The translations under genes were made by a program, and so were the position numbers. Below the pieces are notes generated by a model. The model saw only the letters and a program-made list of their open reading frames with translations, was not told the origin of the DNA and did no database searches. From UBA2779 sp965232165 (lineage in GTDB: Bacteria > Spirochaetota > Spirochaetia > DSM-2461), in NCBI GenBank assembly GCA_965232165.1, contig CBDDOY010000002.1, positions 868,001 through 932,000 on the forward strand: a stretch of 64,000 nt of DNA, read 5' to 3'. Shown piece by piece: positions 1 through 7,838 of the stretch (position 1 is its first letter; the number at the start of each line of letters is the position of its first letter).

Positions 1-230
1 CTGCTGCCTTTTTTGGCAAGAACAACAGCCGCGCCGCGATTCCATGCATCCTCGGCGAACTGATTTCCATCCAATTTCTCTCCCGGCAAGGCAATGAAGA
101 GGTCTCCCTGCCCGCAAATTCTTGAATCCGCCCTGGCTCGCAAGATTGGCGCTTCCGGGCTGCCTTGCAAGAGGCCGCCCGTTAACTCTGCCAGCATAGA
201 AGCATTGAAGGAATCTAACAGCTTACTCAT
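1..230 (-). CDS. murF: MurF-type Mur ligase, N-terminal part (cut by window edge)
   Basis: Only the first 76 or so codons are inside the window; the gene runs off the left edge. The protein begins MSKLLDSFNASML and carries the Mur-ligase N-terminal pattern: an ADSR motif, then GDLFIALPGEKLDGNQF, then GAAVVLAKKG. MurF adds D-Ala-D-Ala to the UDP-MurNAc-tripeptide in the cytoplasm, the last cytoplasmic step on the peptide stem. The order mraZ-rsmH-ftsL-murF is the usual division/cell-wall arrangement and favours MurF, although MurE has a similar N-terminus. The ATG overlaps the end of the ftsL-like gene by 8 bp, so translation is probably coupled. Confidence 0.7.
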   Translation of the reverse strand, partial: MSKLLDSFNASMLAELTGGLLQGSPEAPILRARADSRICGQGDLFIALPGEKLDGNQFAEDAWNRGAAVVLAKKGS

Positions 231-513
231 CGCCCATTCCCTGGTTCTTCGGCAACTGCACCTGTATCACCTTATTCTGATCCGCCGATTCCAATCGGAG
301 GTATTCATTGCTAACGGAATATATGCGCTCAGGTGCGCTATAGACGGCGATTCCGGCTAATAGACGCTTGTTTTCTTCAAGGCTTTCTTCCTGCATGTTT
401 CTATAGTTTTCCATGGTTTCCAATGCGATTGAGTATCGATAGGCATGGACACCCCGCAACATCAACAGCACAGGGACGCTTGCGAGAACAAGTGCGGTTA
501 TGAGTCTCTTCAT
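223..513 (-). CDS. ftsL: FtsL-like small division membrane protein
   Basis: A 96-residue protein with a short basic start (MKRLI), one hydrophobic segment at about residues 4-22, and then a mostly helical, Glu/Asn-rich stretch. That is the single-pass, coiled-coil shape of FtsL, which with FtsB and FtsQ helps recruit and activate the septal peptidoglycan synthase. I chose the ATG at 513 rather than an upstream in-frame start because it overlaps the rsmH stop as ATGA and has GGAGGT just upstream. FtsL is poorly conserved, so the name rests on size, topology and position between rsmH and murF. Confidence 0.6.
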   Translation of the reverse strand: MKRLITALVLASVPVLLMLRGVHAYRYSIALETMENYRNMQEESLEENKRLLAGIAVYSAPERIYSVSNEYLRLESADQNKVIQVQLPKNQGMGDE

Positions 514-1421
514 ACGACCTCCCCAGAGCTGCACCTACAGAGGATTCTAAATTTAGCGCTCCTCGACGGAGGATTCTTTCGACATTCCTTTTTAGTAGGA
601 ACAAGAGGCTTCTTGGAGAGATTTTCATACATCCCATTGGATTGCTGCTGGCGATATCGAAACGAATTTTTCACTTCTCTGTCTTCAAGGGAATGAAAAC
701 AGATCACCCCGAATTTCCCCCCCGGCTTCAACATGTCCGGAACAAATTCAAGCAAACGGATCAGTCGGTCAAGTTCTTTATTCACGGCAATCCGAAGAGC
801 CTGGAAAGTGCGTGTTGCAGGGTGTATCCGGCCATATCTGGCCTGCTTGGGGACCGCCGAAGAGACGATTTCCGCCAGTTTCGATGCTTCTACTATACGG
901 GTCCGCCTGCGCTGCTCGGCTATTCGCCTCGCGATTCGCCGGCTATACCGCTCCTCGCCATATTTGTAGATCAAATCGGCCAGCTCGTTTTCATGGAATG
1001 TATTAACAATATCTGAGGCCAGCAATTCACCATCTCCATCAATGCGCATGTCCAACGGTTCAGACGAAGCGAAGGAAAAGCCCCTCCCCCCTTCCTTGTA
1101 ATGATAAGCCGAAATTCCTAAATCCAAAAAAACAACTTCAGGAGCATTGCCTTGCCAGTCAGCGAGAAGTTCATCATTCCAACCGACACGGCATTCAAAC
1201 CTGTCGCCAAAAAGAGGGCGGAGCCGTTCAGAGGTCCTGTCCGCCATGACCGGATCGGCATCAATCCCAACAAGGCGGGCATTGGGATTTCTTTCCAGAA
1301 AGAATTGGGAGTGCCCTCCTTCCCCAAGTGTTCCGTCAATTATGAGGGCACTCCCGCTCTCGGGCTTCAGATGCTCGACAGCCTCATTTAGCATCACGGG
1401 TGTATGCCGCGTGTTCATCAA
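510..1421 (-). CDS. rsmH: 16S rRNA (cytosine-1402-N4) methyltransferase RsmH
   Basis: A 303-residue protein with family landmarks: RHTPVMLNEAVEHL at the N-terminus, IDGTLGEGGHS (SAM-binding motif I), VGIDADP, FLDLGISAYH, and near the end GVICFHSLEDREVK. RsmH (formerly MraW) N4-methylates C1402 of 16S rRNA, tuning the ribosomal P site. Length fits the family (about 300-320 residues). It lies downstream of mraZ in the standard division cluster and overlaps the next gene by 4 bp (ATGA). Nothing appears broken. Confidence 0.95.
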   Translation of the reverse strand: MMNTRHTPVMLNEAVEHLKPESGSALIIDGTLGEGGHSQFFLERNPNARLVGIDADPVMADRTSERLRPLFGDRFECRVGWNDELLADWQGNAPEVVFLDLGISAYHYKEGGRGFSFASSEPLDMRIDGDGELLASDIVNTFHENELADLIYKYGEERYSRRIARRIAEQRRRTRIVEASKLAEIVSSAVPKQARYGRIHPATRTFQALRIAVNKELDRLIRLLEFVPDMLKPGGKFGVICFHSLEDREVKNSFRYRQQQSNGMYENLSKKPLVPTKKECRKNPPSRSAKFRILCRCSSGEVV

Positions 1422-1457
1422 TCCCCTCCCGAGTCCATCGACATCAATTGAAATACC

Positions 1458-1892
1458 CTATACACCGCCGAACCCCTTCCATGCCTTCTTCACGTCGTCG
1501 GCATTGCTCGCATCATAATCAAGGTAGATCGTTTCGTCCCATATCTCCAGCCGCGTGCGCATCCCAATCAAGCGGCATATCTTGGAGATTCCCATGGCCT
1601 TCATCAATGACAGCGAAAGCTTCACTCGGCCTGTTCTATCAATCGCCACTTCTTCCGCCGGAGCAATAAATCGCCGACGGACAGCCTGAGAGTCGAGGTC
1701 GAAAATAGATTCCTTGCCCGCAATTCTCTCGGTTATCCGGTGCCATTCTTCGGGGAAAAAGAGCCACAGGCATTTCTCAATTCCCTTCGTAAGAATCAGC
1801 ACATCGCTGGAAATCTGCTTGCGTATTTTCGCCGGTAACAGCATGCGGCCTTTGTCATCAAGTACAACATTGTGTTCACCTTGCAGATCCAA
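1458..1892 (-). CDS. mraZ: Transcriptional regulator MraZ
   Basis: A 144-residue protein beginning with the first AbrB-like MraZ repeat (GEHNVVLDDKGRMLLPAKIR); a second follows around residues 78-120 (AIDRTGRVKLSLSLM). MraZ is a DNA-binding ring protein that represses or tunes the division/cell-wall cluster it heads. The start is TTG at 1892 with GGTGGGAG a few bases upstream; no in-frame ATG gives a better full-length N-terminus. The rsmH gene follows after 36 bp, so the cluster is likely one operon led by mraZ. Confidence 0.93.
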   Translation of the reverse strand: MDLQGEHNVVLDDKGRMLLPAKIRKQISSDVLILTKGIEKCLWLFFPEEWHRITERIAGKESIFDLDSQAVRRRFIAPAEEVAIDRTGRVKLSLSLMKAMGISKICRLIGMRTRLEIWDETIYLDYDASNADDVKKAWKGFGGV

Positions 1893-1901
1893 GAATTACT
1901 C

Positions 1902-1926
1902 CCACCTTAATTTATGGATTAACCAC
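1902..1926 (-). promoter_or_regulatory. Candidate MraZ operator (two GTGG boxes)
   Basis: On the minus strand just upstream of mraZ two GTGG boxes lie exactly 21 bp apart (about two helical turns); the nearer one merges with the Shine-Dalgarno GGTGGGAG. MraZ proteins are known to bind arrays of short G-rich repeats with helical spacing in their own promoter. Only two boxes are present and the sites are short, so this is tentative. Confidence 0.3.
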
Positions 1927-2069
1927 ATTTATCCAGAAATATTATTCAATGTTACAAGAAGCGTCAACACCAAAGAAGATTTTGATGGAAAAATGATGAT
2001 TTTTTTTCAAATGCACAAAACATTAGATAAGTACTTGCTGGCTTTCCATTCCGGCATTATCATAATCCT

Positions 2070-2204
2070 ATGAAAAAGGATGGTGCGAAGAAGGCCCGTG
2101 TCTTTAGGTGGACGGATATAACCCTCATGGCGATTGTTGGATTCATCGCCGTACTAACGCTGTGTCTGTCATGTATCGCCATTCTTGTTACAAGAGCGAT
2201 ATAA
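2070..2204 (+). CDS. Small single-pass membrane protein, unknown
   Basis: A 44-codon ORF: a basic N-terminus (MKKDGAKKARVFRW) followed by about 25 hydrophobic residues (ITLMAIVGFIAVLTLCLSC and on) and a short TRAI tail. The stop TAA overlaps the next gene's start as TAATG, a strong sign that it is translated and coupled to that gene. It is transcribed divergently from mraZ, 177 bp away. I recognise no family. The two cysteines sit inside the hydrophobic stretch, so a lipoprotein reading is not convincing. Confidence 0.55.
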   Translation: MKKDGAKKARVFRWTDITLMAIVGFIAVLTLCLSCIAILVTRAI

Positions 2205-3007
2205 TGAATCCTTCTGCCAAACCGATACGGCATCAGGGTCCGGCATCAGTCTATCGAGGTATAGGCAGTTTGCTCATTTTCTTCATCTATCCGGTCATGC
2301 TGCCGGCCCTTTCCTGGCCTGTGCCTCAATCCGAAAACATGGAAAGCCAATTCGTCGAGACCGGATATATACTTCTTAACAGGGCGATTGAACGTTACTG
2401 GGAGGCTGACGGCACGCAGATAGGAAGCCTAGGCTTACTGAACCGCACGAGTCGCTCATTCGCCTATATTTCCGATCCGGCGATTCGATATCTCTTCATG
2501 GCCGAGGTAGAACTCTATAAGGGGCGCATAGTGCTTGAGATCAAACGCCGTTCAAAGGCCAGGCCATATTTTCAGGAAGCGATGAGACTGGCCGAACTCT
2601 CCATAAGCTATATGGAAAGCTCCGAAGCCTTTCGGATGCAGGCCGAAGCCGGTTATGCCTGGCTGTATTCAAAGAGGTTCCGGCTGAAGACCGGGATGAA
2701 ACAGGACATTCATGAATGGAGCCGAAAAGCGCTGCTCCTTGAACCAGGCAATCTCGCCGCCAAGATCATCCAGGTTCAAATCGAGCTTCGCAATTCAAAG
2801 AGAACCGATGAGAAGCTCATTCAAATTCGCTCTCGTCTGGAAGGTATTGAATCAACAGAGGGGCTTGAAAAGGTATCTCTTTTCCGTACAAGAATTTTGC
2901 TTGCGCAGGTTAATCAGTTACTGGACGATGAAGACATGCAGGCGATCTGGTGCAATAAGGCATTGGCTATTTACCCCGACAATCCCCTAGCCAGGCATTG
3001 CCGATGA
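2204..3007 (+). CDS. TPR-like helical-repeat protein, probably exported
   Basis: A 267-residue protein starting MNPSAKPIRHQG, with one hydrophobic segment at about residues 20-40 (GSLLIFFIYPVMLPALSW) that could be an uncleaved anchor or long signal. The rest is amphipathic helices with TPR-like spacing (RPYFQEAMRLAELSISYM; WSRKALLLEPGNLAAKI; WCNKALAIYPDNPLARH). The start overlaps the preceding small membrane gene (TAATG). No specific family or partner could be assigned; TPR proteins usually act as protein-interaction scaffolds. Confidence 0.6.
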   Translation: MNPSAKPIRHQGPASVYRGIGSLLIFFIYPVMLPALSWPVPQSENMESQFVETGYILLNRAIERYWEADGTQIGSLGLLNRTSRSFAYISDPAIRYLFMAEVELYKGRIVLEIKRRSKARPYFQEAMRLAELSISYMESSEAFRMQAEAGYAWLYSKRFRLKTGMKQDIHEWSRKALLLEPGNLAAKIIQVQIELRNSKRTDEKLIQIRSRLEGIESTEGLEKVSLFRTRILLAQVNQLLDDEDMQAIWCNKALAIYPDNPLARHCR

Positions 3008-3203
3008 CATCTGAGGGCACCCCTTCACTGTTTTCTTCCTTTACGGCTTCAAGAGCGGCTTGAAATTCGAAGCCCTTGGCGCGATTATCTGTTTTTTTGT
3101 CATTTGGCGCCCCCTTGACATGCGTTGAGCCAATTACCGGCATGTCCAATACTCGGGGTCCGGCTCAAGCTTCCCGTGCTTCTGGGAGCCTGTGCACAAT
3201 AAA

Positions 3204-3353
3204 TCACCAAATGACAGATTCTGCCCAGGAGATTGAAACGGGAATGCCGTCAGCCGCCGGGTGCGGCTTAGTGCAAATTCGGTACGGCCTTCCTTCCATC
3301 AAGGTCAGCCAAGGCTCTTTCAAATCCATGGTAGCTCTCTCCTGCCAAGGCAT
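3204..3353 (-). pseudogene. N-terminal fragment of an IS481/IS3-like transposase
   Basis: An ATG preceded by GGAGGTGGGAAGC opens a 49-codon reading frame starting MPWQERATMDLKEPWL, which resembles the characteristic start of IS481-family transposases (MPWQE, then a helix-turn-helix). It loses resemblance after about 15 residues and stops at TGA. The surrounding 3008-3437 has no other convincing gene. A remnant of an insertion is the best reading, at modest confidence. Confidence 0.35.
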
Positions 3354-3419
3354 GCTTCCCACCTCCAAGGTGTTACCATGCTCGGTTAGAAATGTTACCT
3401 ATGTCTTGACCCCTCCATG

Positions 3420-3440
3420 CCACTAAGCTTCTGGGCACTA
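3420..3440. repeat. Solo copy of a 20-bp IS-end-like sequence
   Basis: CACTAAGCTTCTGGGCACTA occurs here and again at about 51523-51542. It resembles the reverse complement of the left terminal inverted repeat of the IS at 16492-17717 (TAATGCCCAAAAGCTTGGTG). It may be a leftover end of a related element. Confidence 0.3.
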
Positions 3441-4529
3441 GGGCCTCAAGGAAAAATTGTAGCCGACACCGAAAAAGAACACGATGTCAGGACCTTCCCA
3501 GGTGAGGGTATCTTCCTCAAAATAGAATTGCCATTCAAATCTTCCATGCCTGCCCTTGATACCAAATCTGATATCGGTTTGCATCAGGGAGAATACTTCC
3601 ACTTCCCCGAAGGTTTCATGATTATAGACTTGGGAATTGGTGATTGCGGCCGTTTGCAAGTGCATCTGCATGACAAGGGAGAGAACCCGGCTGACACGGA
3701 ATTCGACTGCCGGAATGAACTGAACAATGGTATTGGCCATTCCGCCAAACGGGATGACTAATCCTACATTCCCATAGAACAGCCATCTTTTCCATGGGCT
3801 CCAATCCAAAAGCAACTCTAAGGCCAGGTCAGGATAGTCCGAGCCGAAACCAAGATTCCTGCTGCCAACAGGTATCTTAAATGCGGCGCCGACTGCCAGC
3901 GCGAATGACTGCCGCTGGATCAGCGTGAAGACCGATCTCAAGTCAAGATCACCCGCCGCTATTTGTCTGCCTTCTGCCGAGTAATTGAATCCGGACTTGC
4001 TCGTTATATTCCAACGTACTTGATCTCGGTCAAAGTAGTGCCGTCCCGCATTTGAGAAATCAAATGTCTGATGCAATCCCTCTATGAACGAATCGAGAAA
4101 TCCGCCATAAAGGAAATGCAGCCGCCAATCGACACAAATCCTGATCATCTTATGAAATTGCCAATCAGCACCGAGTTCCAAAATGGTGCTCTCGTAATCC
4201 ATGGCTGTCAATTCAACTTGAGATTCAGGCAAGTATTTCCCATCCTCCCCAAGTCTGTGTGTGTGTTTGCTAGTGCCCGTTGGATAGGCCACGAATTCAT
4301 TGACGTAGTACAGGGCACTCCGTGAAACCAATGTTTCATGAGGCAGCGCAGACGCATGATCGGCCGGGAAGCTGAACCATGCCAAATGAGGCATGTAGAC
4401 ATTGCGCCCTCCCAATGGCCCCATCGCAGGCCCGTTCCCGAAAGGAACGGCCTGAGCCTGCGAGACAGAAATAACACTCAACCCGCACACCAATACGAGG
4501 ATGCGGCACGCCTTAAACCCTTTGACCAT
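3438..4529 (-). CDS. Predicted outer-membrane beta-barrel protein (DUF3187-like?)
   Basis: A 363-residue protein with a clear signal peptide (MVKGFKACRILVLVCGLSV, then ISVSQAQA|VPFGNGPA). The mature part is rich in alternating, aromatic-flanked strands and ends in a typical barrel C-terminus (GVGYNFSLRP). The text near the N-terminus (GPLGGRNVYMPHLAWFSFPA) recalls DUF3187 outer-membrane proteins, but I am not sure of that family. Start ATG at 4529. It lies just downstream of glycerate kinase on the same strand, 34 bp apart, with no evident functional link. Location in the outer membrane is inferred from the signal and strand pattern. Confidence 0.55.
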   Translation of the reverse strand: MVKGFKACRILVLVCGLSVISVSQAQAVPFGNGPAMGPLGGRNVYMPHLAWFSFPADHASALPHETLVSRSALYYVNEFVAYPTGTSKHTHRLGEDGKYLPESQVELTAMDYESTILELGADWQFHKMIRICVDWRLHFLYGGFLDSFIEGLHQTFDFSNAGRHYFDRDQVRWNITSKSGFNYSAEGRQIAAGDLDLRSVFTLIQRQSFALAVGAAFKIPVGSRNLGFGSDYPDLALELLLDWSPWKRWLFYGNVGLVIPFGGMANTIVQFIPAVEFRVSRVLSLVMQMHLQTAAITNSQVYNHETFGEVEVFSLMQTDIRFGIKGRHGRFEWQFYFEEDTLTWEGPDIVFFFGVGYNFSLRP

Positions 4530-4563
4530 TAAAACACCTTACACAACAGACACAGTGGAAACT

Positions 4564-5712
4564 CTATGGCTGCACATCTGCTATACTGAGGCCCATCCGC
4601 AGTATTCGGCAGGCTCTCTCGGCGGCATCTACCAAGCATTCCCGCGACCGGTTCATAGCCTCATCGAAGGGCATAATTTTATCTACGGTACTCATCAGCG
4701 CATCAATCCCGTAATCGTATACGGCCGATGCGCCCTGACCAATATCTCCTACGATGGCCAGCACTGGTATCCGGCGCTTCTTCGCTCTTGCGGCGACCCC
4801 GATAGGAACCTTGCCGTGAATAGATTGACCATCGATTCGCCCCTCTCCGGTGATTACGAGATCGGTCCCGCTAAGCACAGCCTCAAAATCAATTAAGTCC
4901 AGTATTGTATCAATACCGCTACGCATCTTCGCATCACAGAACGCCATGAGGCCAAACCCCAGCCCGCCTGCCGCCCCCGCACCAGGGATATCACGCATTC
5001 GGCGCCCCTTCCACCCTTCTGTGACATCGGCGAAGTGTCCCAAAGCTATATCCAATATCTGAAGCATTTGCGGTGTCGCGCCCTTCTGAGGGCCATATAC
5101 CCGGGATGCACCCTGTTCACCGAGGAGGGGATTATCCACATCACAGGCGACATGGATAGTAGCGGATTTAAGCAATGAGTGGACATTTGTGTCGTCAATT
5201 TCCGCCAGTGCGGCGAGAGGGGCACAGCCGAGAGCCAATTCTTTGCCATCGTTATCCAGCAGACGATAGCCTAGGGCGGCGGCCATTCCGGCGCCTCCAT
5301 CGTTCGTAGCGCTGCCGCCTATGCCGATGGTGATATCGGAGAAACCGGCATCCAATGCCGCGGCAATTAGCTGCCCTGTCCCATAAGTGCTGGCCGCCAA
5401 GGGATTCAATTCATCATTCGAAAGAAGCGTAAGCCCATTGGCACTGGCCATTTCCAATACCGCATTATTTCCAATGGCGCCGAAATAGGTACTGACCGAC
5501 CGCCCTAGCGGATCGGCTGCCTCTGCACCCATGATTGCCCCGTCAAGACCTTCCACCAGGGAATCAACCGTCCCTTCCCCGCCATCAGCGATGGGAAGCT
5601 TCACAAATTCGGCGTCGGGGAACACCCTTGCCGCCCCTTCCTCAATAAGCGAAGCCACCCTCATACTGGAGTTACTGCCCTTAAACGAGTCTGATGCAAT
5701 GACTATTCTCAC
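4564..5712 (-). CDS. glxK: Glycerate kinase (GlxK/GarK family)
   Basis: A 382-residue cytoplasmic kinase that phosphorylates D-glycerate to phosphoglycerate. Landmarks: N-terminal IASDSFKGSNSSMRVA, IADGGEGTVDSLVE, a central IGIGGSATNDGGAGMAAALG, VACDVDNPLLG, GAAGGLGFGLMAF and TDLVITGEGRIDGQS. Length matches the family (about 375-385). The start is GTG at 5712 with AAGGAAGGA upstream. Whether the product is 2- or 3-phosphoglycerate cannot be read from sequence. No sugar-acid genes are adjacent, so its metabolic context is not shown. Confidence 0.93.
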   Translation of the reverse strand: MRIVIASDSFKGSNSSMRVASLIEEGAARVFPDAEFVKLPIADGGEGTVDSLVEGLDGAIMGAEAADPLGRSVSTYFGAIGNNAVLEMASANGLTLLSNDELNPLAASTYGTGQLIAAALDAGFSDITIGIGGSATNDGGAGMAAALGYRLLDNDGKELALGCAPLAALAEIDDTNVHSLLKSATIHVACDVDNPLLGEQGASRVYGPQKGATPQMLQILDIALGHFADVTEGWKGRRMRDIPGAGAAGGLGFGLMAFCDAKMRSGIDTILDLIDFEAVLSGTDLVITGEGRIDGQSIHGKVPIGVAARAKKRRIPVLAIVGDIGQGASAVYDYGIDALMSTVDKIMPFDEAMNRSRECLVDAAERACRILRMGLSIADVQP

Positions 5713-5796
5713 AAAATTCCTTCCTTATGCAGTATTATACAGCTTTCGGTTTCTAATGGCGAATTGTTCCGCAATTATATGACCCTATTCATATAA

Positions 5797-5960
5797 GGAC
5801 ACCTCTAAAAAACAGCTTTAGGAAATTGACGAAGAAAATTCTTTGTCGATACAAGGCGGCAAAAGCTAAGGGCATAGCTTAAGCTACGTGAGCATTTTGA
5901 CAACGCAGTAGCGGCGGAAAAGTTCGAGTCAAGAACTAAATGGGTTTTTTAGAGGTGCCC
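5797..5960 (+). mobile_element. MITE family 1, copy A
   Basis: A 164-bp non-coding element with terminal inverted repeats (GGACACCTCTAAAAAAC; consensus GGGCACCTCTAAAAAAC; right end GTTTTTTAGAGGTGCCC-like). It is flanked by a perfect 4-bp duplication ATAA (5793-5796 and 5961-5964). Six other full copies lie in this window. Confidence 0.85.
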
Positions 5961-5996
5961 ATAAGCCTGTCCCTATACAGTATGCCGTATTTCTCA

Positions 5997-6119
5997 ATAT
6001 TTGGGCGCAACCCTTCGGGTCGGGCTTTTCTCTCCAATGCCTCGCTCTGGCTGCCCCCCTCCGGCTCATTGCCAATCGCCGGGGCAGCCAGCGGCATTTC
6101 CGTTTCAATTCCTTGCGCC
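5997..6119 (+). repeat. Intergenic repeat family R, copy 1
   Basis: About 125 bp beginning ATATTTGGGCGCAACCCTTC and ending TTCAATTCCTTGCGCC. It is highly similar to copies at 9141, 16353 and 55235. It contains short inverted repeats (GGCGCAACCC / CTTGCGCC; CCCTTCGGGTCGGG), carries no credible ORF, and lies only between genes. Confidence 0.75.
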
Positions 6120-6330
6120 TGGTATTTCGTAATCTGCTGTGTACAGCACACTATTGGTCAAGCATGTATTCAGCGGCATGTCTGATACATTCTGCCTTGA
6201 AGTCATTTGAAACTTTTTCCGGCGGTTCTTGAAGCACACCTTGTGCCTCATTATCGCTTTTTCTACATGCCTTGTTCTCTTAAGTCTGACCTTCTTCCGA
6301 ATTCCTTCCTTTAGATTACAATGCAGGGCA

Positions 6331-6442
6331 TCAAAAAACAGCTTCAGGAAATTGGCGAAGAAGATGCCTGCCTCAGGCTGTGCAGGCAAACCTGCCAAAG
6401 GCAGGCAGGCGGAGAAGCTCGAGTCAAGAACCTGGCAGGGAA
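6331..6442 (+). repeat. Degenerate MITE family 1 relic
   Basis: Starts CAAAAAACAGCTTCAGGAAA, matching the left part of the MITE, and ends near CTCGAGTCAAGAACC, matching its right part. The middle is replaced by GCAGGCA-type short repeats and the outer termini are lost. It lies between repeat R copy 1 and ndk. Confidence 0.6.
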
Positions 6443-6515
6443 GGAGAGGCAGCCCAGAAGAATGAAATCCGACAGGCTCCTAGCAGGTTTATTTAAAAGC
6501 AGCTAGAATGGTGAT

Positions 6516-7010
6516 ATGAATACGAGTAAGACTTGGGAAAAGACATTCATCCTGTTAAAACCCGATGCCGTCCAGAGGGCTTTGATAGGCACGCTGATCG
6601 CACGGTTCGAGCGGGCCGGACTCGTCATTATGGCCCTGAAAATGTGCGATATTTCACGGGAGTTAGCAGAGAAGCACTATGAGAGTCATCGCAATAAACC
6701 ATATTTTGAGCCGTTAATTGCATTATTGACCAGTGGTCCGGCGGTGGCAATGAGTGTGGCCGGAGCCCATGCGATTGATGTTGTCCGCAAAATCGTAGGC
6801 GCCACAGAGCCCCAAAAGGCTGTCCCGGGAAGCATTCGTGGGGATTATTGCCATATGAGTTATGAACGGAGCAGAGAGCGGTTAGGGGTTATTCCAAACC
6901 TTATCCATGCATCGGATTCTCCCGAGAACGCCGCTTTGGAATCCAATCTCTGGTTTTCCGAAGACGATTACATGCGGCATTATGAGAGAGGGGATGCAAA
7001 ATTCATGTAG
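6516..7010 (+). CDS. ndk: Nucleoside-diphosphate kinase
   Basis: A 164-residue enzyme that moves the gamma-phosphate from ATP to other nucleoside diphosphates through a phosphohistidine. Visible landmarks: FILLKPDAVQRALIG, the Kpn-loop-like region SGPAVAMSV, RGDYCH (usual R-x-D) and the active-site motif NLIHASDS with the histidine at residue 131. It is about 15-20 residues longer than compact bacterial Ndk, mostly through extra residues after the active site (WFSEDDYMRHYERGDAKFM). Convergent with the J-domain gene 3 bp downstream. Confidence 0.92.
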   Translation: MNTSKTWEKTFILLKPDAVQRALIGTLIARFERAGLVIMALKMCDISRELAEKHYESHRNKPYFEPLIALLTSGPAVAMSVAGAHAIDVVRKIVGATEPQKAVPGSIRGDYCHMSYERSRERLGVIPNLIHASDSPENAALESNLWFSEDDYMRHYERGDAKFM

Positions 7011-7013
7011 CTT

Positions 7014-7838
7014 CTACTCGGCATGTTTGCAGGCATTGCCGGTATAGCCCATGTCCTGTAGGACCTTCACTGTTTCACGCAATCCGGCAAGATTGGGCGC
7101 CAGTTCATAGGCGCAAAACACCTCCCTGGCCGCCTCATCGTAACGCCCCAATGTGCTAAGAATCTCCGACAAGAGTTTCCGTAGACAGGCTTCTTCCCTG
7201 GCTGGGCAGGAGAGCCTCAGCAGCTTGCTGATAAAAATTATCCTCAACTTGCTGTCGGCATCATCCGGTAGGGGATGACGGACGATGGCGGCCAAGTGGT
7301 TCAGTATCTCGACATAAAAATGCTTAAAATACGGGCTTTCTTCTTCCAGTTCAGCAAGGTCCCAAAGGAGCCTGAAGGCTTTTACCACTGCATTGCACCG
7401 AATATAGGCTTCGGCGAGTAAGAAACCGTAATCCATGAAGTCTTCCTTCGACAAGTGGGAGCGTAGGGAGAAAAACCCATGGGCTCGAACTCTGTCATGG
7501 AGATTGACGGCATCTTCCTCCCTGTCGTGGAGAAGATCGAAGCAGATGAGCTTGGCCTGGCTGACAGGATCGCCCCTGTTCTGCAGAAGGCTATCCCTGT
7601 AATTCCACCCTGAAGCCTTCTCGAGTTGGGAAGCGGATTTTCTTGCGGCATCATAAGATGCCCTTGCCGTGGATGATATCAGGATTTCATAGGCTTCTTT
7701 GAGCGATAGGAACTTCTTAGTACCCTCATCCCCGATATGGTCGGGATGGAAATTCTTGGCTTGTTTTCTGTACGCCTTGCGGATTTCGACTTTTCCGCAT
7801 GTGGGGGACAGGCCAAGAATGGCATAATAATCCTTCAT
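7014..7838 (-). CDS. J-domain protein with helical C-terminal region
   Basis: A 274-residue protein with an N-terminal DnaJ domain (residues 1-65): DYYAILGLSPTCGKVEIRKA, the essential HPD at residues 31-33, and FLSLKEAYEIL. It lacks the Gly/Phe and zinc-finger regions of true DnaJ; the remaining 200 residues are alpha-helical, TPR-like (ETVKVLQDMG, ALYELAPNLAGL-type pattern). Such proteins stimulate a DnaK partner on particular clients. Its start overlaps the end of the upstream FemAB-like gene by 4 bp, so the pair is probably co-translated. Confidence 0.8.
   Translation of the reverse strand: MKDYYAILGLSPTCGKVEIRKAYRKQAKNFHPDHIGDEGTKKFLSLKEAYEILISSTARASYDAARKSASQLEKASGWNYRDSLLQNRGDPVSQAKLICFDLLHDREEDAVNLHDRVRAHGFFSLRSHLSKEDFMDYGFLLAEAYIRCNAVVKAFRLLWDLAELEEESPYFKHFYVEILNHLAAIVRHPLPDDADSKLRIIFISKLLRLSCPAREEACLRKLLSEILSTLGRYDEAAREVFCAYELAPNLAGLRETVKVLQDMGYTGNACKHAE

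Noticed and set aside
3438..3761. Plus-strand ORFs opposite the outer-membrane protein gene
   Set aside because: They are antisense frames of a gene with a clear signal peptide and barrel-like composition.
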